Shown here piece after piece: positions 62,087-64,000 of a stretch of 64,000 bases of DNA. The notes below the pieces were generated by a model, which saw nothing but the letters and a program-made list of their open reading frames with translations, was not told the origin of the DNA and made no database searches. Numbering within the stretch: position 1 is the stretch's first letter; every line of letters begins with the position of its first letter. The position numbers and the translations under genes were made by a program. Source of the DNA: Pontibacter sp. HSC-36F09 (GTDB lineage: Bacteria > Bacteroidota > Bacteroidia > Cytophagales > Hymenobacteraceae); contig NZ_JALKAA010000001.1 in the NCBI RefSeq assembly GCF_024171605.1, positions 1 to 64,000 of the forward strand, written 5' to 3'.

Positions 62087-64000
62087 ATGAAAAAAATCTA
62101 CGCGCTCGCCACGGCGGCACTGGTCTTTCTTAGCCAGTGGACAATGGCGCAGACAGACCTCTCCTACTACCTCCCGCAGGATGTGACTTACAACAAAGAG
62201 TTTCCTTCCCCCAAAGATATCCTGGGCTACAACGTAGGTGAATGGCATGTGAGTCACGACCAACTGGCGATGTACATGCGGCAAATGGCGGAACTTTCTG
62301 ACCGTATCACCATCGAGGAGTATGCCCGCACACACGAGAACCGCCCGCTGTACCTGCTCACCATTACCTCCCCCGAAAACCATAAAAATATCCAACGCAT
62401 CAAGGAGCAGCACCGTCAGCTGACCGACCCAAATGCATCTGGTAAACTCGACATCAAGAATATGCCGGGCGTGGTGTGGATGGGTTACAGCGTGCACGGC
62501 AACGAACCAAGCGGCAGTAATGCTTCTTTGCTGGCTGTTTACCATCTGGCCGCCGCGCAAGGACCTGAAATCGACAAGCTGCTCAGCGAAACAGTTATTT
62601 TGATCGACCCTTCTATCAACCCGGATGGACTGAACCGTTTTGCCAGTTGGGTGAACACGCACCGTGGTAAAAACCTGGTGACTGACCCTAACAGCGAGGA
62701 GTTTGCAGAGGCCTGGCCACGCGGCCGCACCAATCATTACTGGTTCGACCTGAACCGCGACTGGCTGCCGCTGCAGCACCCGGAGTCAAGGGGCAGATTG
62801 GTGAAATTTCATGAGTGGAAGCCGAACGTGCTGACCGACCACCACGAAATGGGCACCAACTCTACTTTCTTTTTCCAGCCAGGTATACCAAGCCGCAACC
62901 ACCCGCTCACGCCTGCCAAAAACTACGACCTGACTAAAAAGATTGCCGGCTTCCACGCCAAGGCACTCGATAAGATTGGTTCTTTCTATTATACAGAAGA
63001 GAGTTTCGATGACTTTTATTACGGCAAAGGTTCTACTTACCCGGATGTGAATGGTGCCATCGGTATTTTGTTTGAGCAGGCGAGCTCCAGAGGCCATGCG
63101 CAGGAGAGCGTGAACGGCGTGCTGACTTTCCCTTTTACCATCCGCAACCAGTTCACGACTACCCTTTCTACTTTAGAGGCCGTGCAGAACATGCGCGAAG
63201 AGCTGCTCACCCACCAGCGTGACTTTTACCGCGATGCACTGAAAGAGTCTGCCAAGGCTCCGTTCGGAGGCTATGTGTTCAGTGCTGAAAAAGACCCGGC
63301 ACGCGCCTACCACCTGGCTGAGATCATCCACCAACACCAGATCGACATTTATCGTCCTAAGGATAAATTCACGATCAATAATGTGACCTATACCCCGGAG
63401 GACAGCTACATCGTGCCAACCAACCAGCCGCAGTACAAGCTGATCGAGGGTATGTTTGAGCGCCGCACTTCGTTCCAGGACAGCCTGTTCTACGACGTGT
63501 CTGCCTGGACGCTGCCACTTGCCTTCAATCTGGAGCACGCCAACCTGACATCACGACAATTTAAAAGCAACATGCTGGGCCAGAAGCTCGCTTCCGTTGA
63601 CTTCCCGGCAGGACAGGTAGTGGGCGGCAACAGCGCCTATGCCTACGCTTTTGAGTGGCACGGCTACTATGCTCCAAAAGCCCTCAACACGCTCTTTAAT
63701 CATGGTTTGCAGACCAGAGTGGCCACCAATAAGTTTACCGCCGAAGGCAAGCAGTTCGACTACGGCACCATCCTTATACCTGTGATGGGGCAGCCAGTTA
63801 GTGCCGAGCGCATACACGAGTTGATGGCTCACATTGCAAAAGACAACGGCATCACCGTACACGCCATCAGCACTGGATTTACGGAGGGCATTAACCTCGG
63901 AAGCCCGGGCATCTATACCTTGCAGCAACCAAAGGTGGCCATGCTGATTGGTGACGGCGTGAACAGCAACGACGCAGGCGAAGCCTGGCACCTGCTCGAC
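62087..64000 (+). CDS. Secreted M14-family zinc carboxypeptidase-like protein (partial, runs off the right edge)
   Basis: An open frame of 638 codons begins at ATG 62087 and continues past the window. It starts with a signal peptide (MKKIYALATAALVFLSQ, cleavage after TMAQ). The zinc motif is SVHGNEPSGSNA with His and Glu, followed by NPDGLNRF, NHYWFDLNRDWLPLQHP and TDHHEMG. These match the M14 domain of the 852-residue protein at 49047-51605, of which it is a paralogue. The later part, VAMLIGDGVNSNDAGEAWHLLD, resembles the amidotransferase-like C-terminal half of that protein. The two peptidases lie on opposite strands, flanking the giant surface protein. Confidence 0.92.
   Translation, partial: MKKIYALATAALVFLSQWTMAQTDLSYYLPQDVTYNKEFPSPKDILGYNVGEWHVSHDQLAMYMRQMAELSDRITIEEYARTHENRPLYLLTITSPENHKNIQRIKEQHRQLTDPNASGKLDIKNMPGVVWMGYSVHGNEPSGSNASLLAVYHLAAAQGPEIDKLLSETVILIDPSINPDGLNRFASWVNTHRGKNLVTDPNSEEFAEAWPRGRTNHYWFDLNRDWLPLQHPESRGRLVKFHEWKPNVLTDHHEMGTNSTFFFQPGIPSRNHPLTPAKNYDLTKKIAGFHAKALDKIGSFYYTEESFDDFYYGKGSTYPDVNGAIGILFEQASSRGHAQESVNGVLTFPFTIRNQFTTTLSTLEAVQNMREELLTHQRDFYRDALKESAKAPFGGYVFSAEKDPARAYHLAEIIHQHQIDIYRPKDKFTINNVTYTPEDSYIVPTNQPQYKLIEGMFERRTSFQDSLFYDVSAWTLPLAFNLEHANLTSRQFKSNMLGQKLASVDFPAGQVVGGNSAYAYAFEWHGYYAPKALNTLFNHGLQTRVATNKFTAEGKQFDYGTILIPVMGQPVSAERIHELMAHIAKDNGITVHAISTGFTEGINLGSPGIYTLQQPKVAMLIGDGVNSNDAGEAWHLLD

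Overview
The window reads as a chromosomal segment of an aerobic member of the Bacteroidota, most like the Hymenobacteraceae (Pontibacter and relatives). This is inferred from gene content and signals, not from a database match. The evidence is: an Alternative Complex III (ActABCDEF) plus aa3-type cytochrome oxidase operon; a giant Ig/PKD-repeat surface protein with a type IX secretion C-terminal domain; Bacteroidota-type promoters (TTTG, about 19 bp, TAnnTTTG); and start sites that mostly lack a Shine-Dalgarno sequence. No prophage, insertion sequence, CRISPR array or integrase was seen, and the gene content is mostly housekeeping.

Layout. 1-740: no gene; three tandem promoter-like elements point left off the window edge (probably to a stable-RNA operon), followed by a 3 x 20 bp repeat. 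739-5083 (minus): purA, a STAS protein, a Fur-family regulator and relA/spoT. 5382-9234 (plus): tRNA-Leu(TAG), tig, clpP, clpX, each unit ended by a hairpin terminator. 9347-12868 (minus): lpxB, queD, and a FecCD-type permease with its lipoprotein binding protein but no ATPase. 12978-13943: hldD. 14327-21513 (minus): a large beta-rich outer-membrane-type protein overlapped by 4 bp with an NtrY-like histidine kinase. 21791-38207 (minus): one 16-gene respiratory operon, actA-B-C-D-E-F, coxB, coxA, ctaA, ctaB, two subunit III genes, subunit IV, SCO, DUF420 and a small CxxC membrane protein, with a consensus promoter at one end and a terminator at the other. 38782-39858 (plus): rpsF-rpsR-rplI. 40027-45869 (plus): a GSCFA protein, a DUF255 thioredoxin-fold protein and priA. 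46591-52506: a small membrane protein, an SLC13 transporter, a DinB protein, an M14 peptidase and a DUF2459 protein. 52571-60427 (minus): the giant secreted protein. 61140-64000 (plus): a PepSY protein and a second M14 peptidase cut by the window edge.

The respiratory operon is a complete quinol-to-oxygen branch: ActABCDEF oxidises menaquinol, haem c carries electrons to the CuA site of CoxB, CoxA reduces oxygen, and CtaA/CtaB (haem A) and SCO (copper) mature the oxidase. LpxB and HldD act in lipid A/LPS assembly. ClpP and ClpX form one protease.

The most unusual signals are not genes. The heptamer TATACCT/AGGTATA is scattered through the window roughly ten times more often than chance, inside and between genes. 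Its hexamer core forms an array of nearly 15 copies that ends exactly on the start codon of the GSCFA gene. A second signal is a strong Shine-Dalgarno sequence before rpsR and rplI, in the operon that encodes bS6 and bS18, in a genome that otherwise hardly uses such sites.
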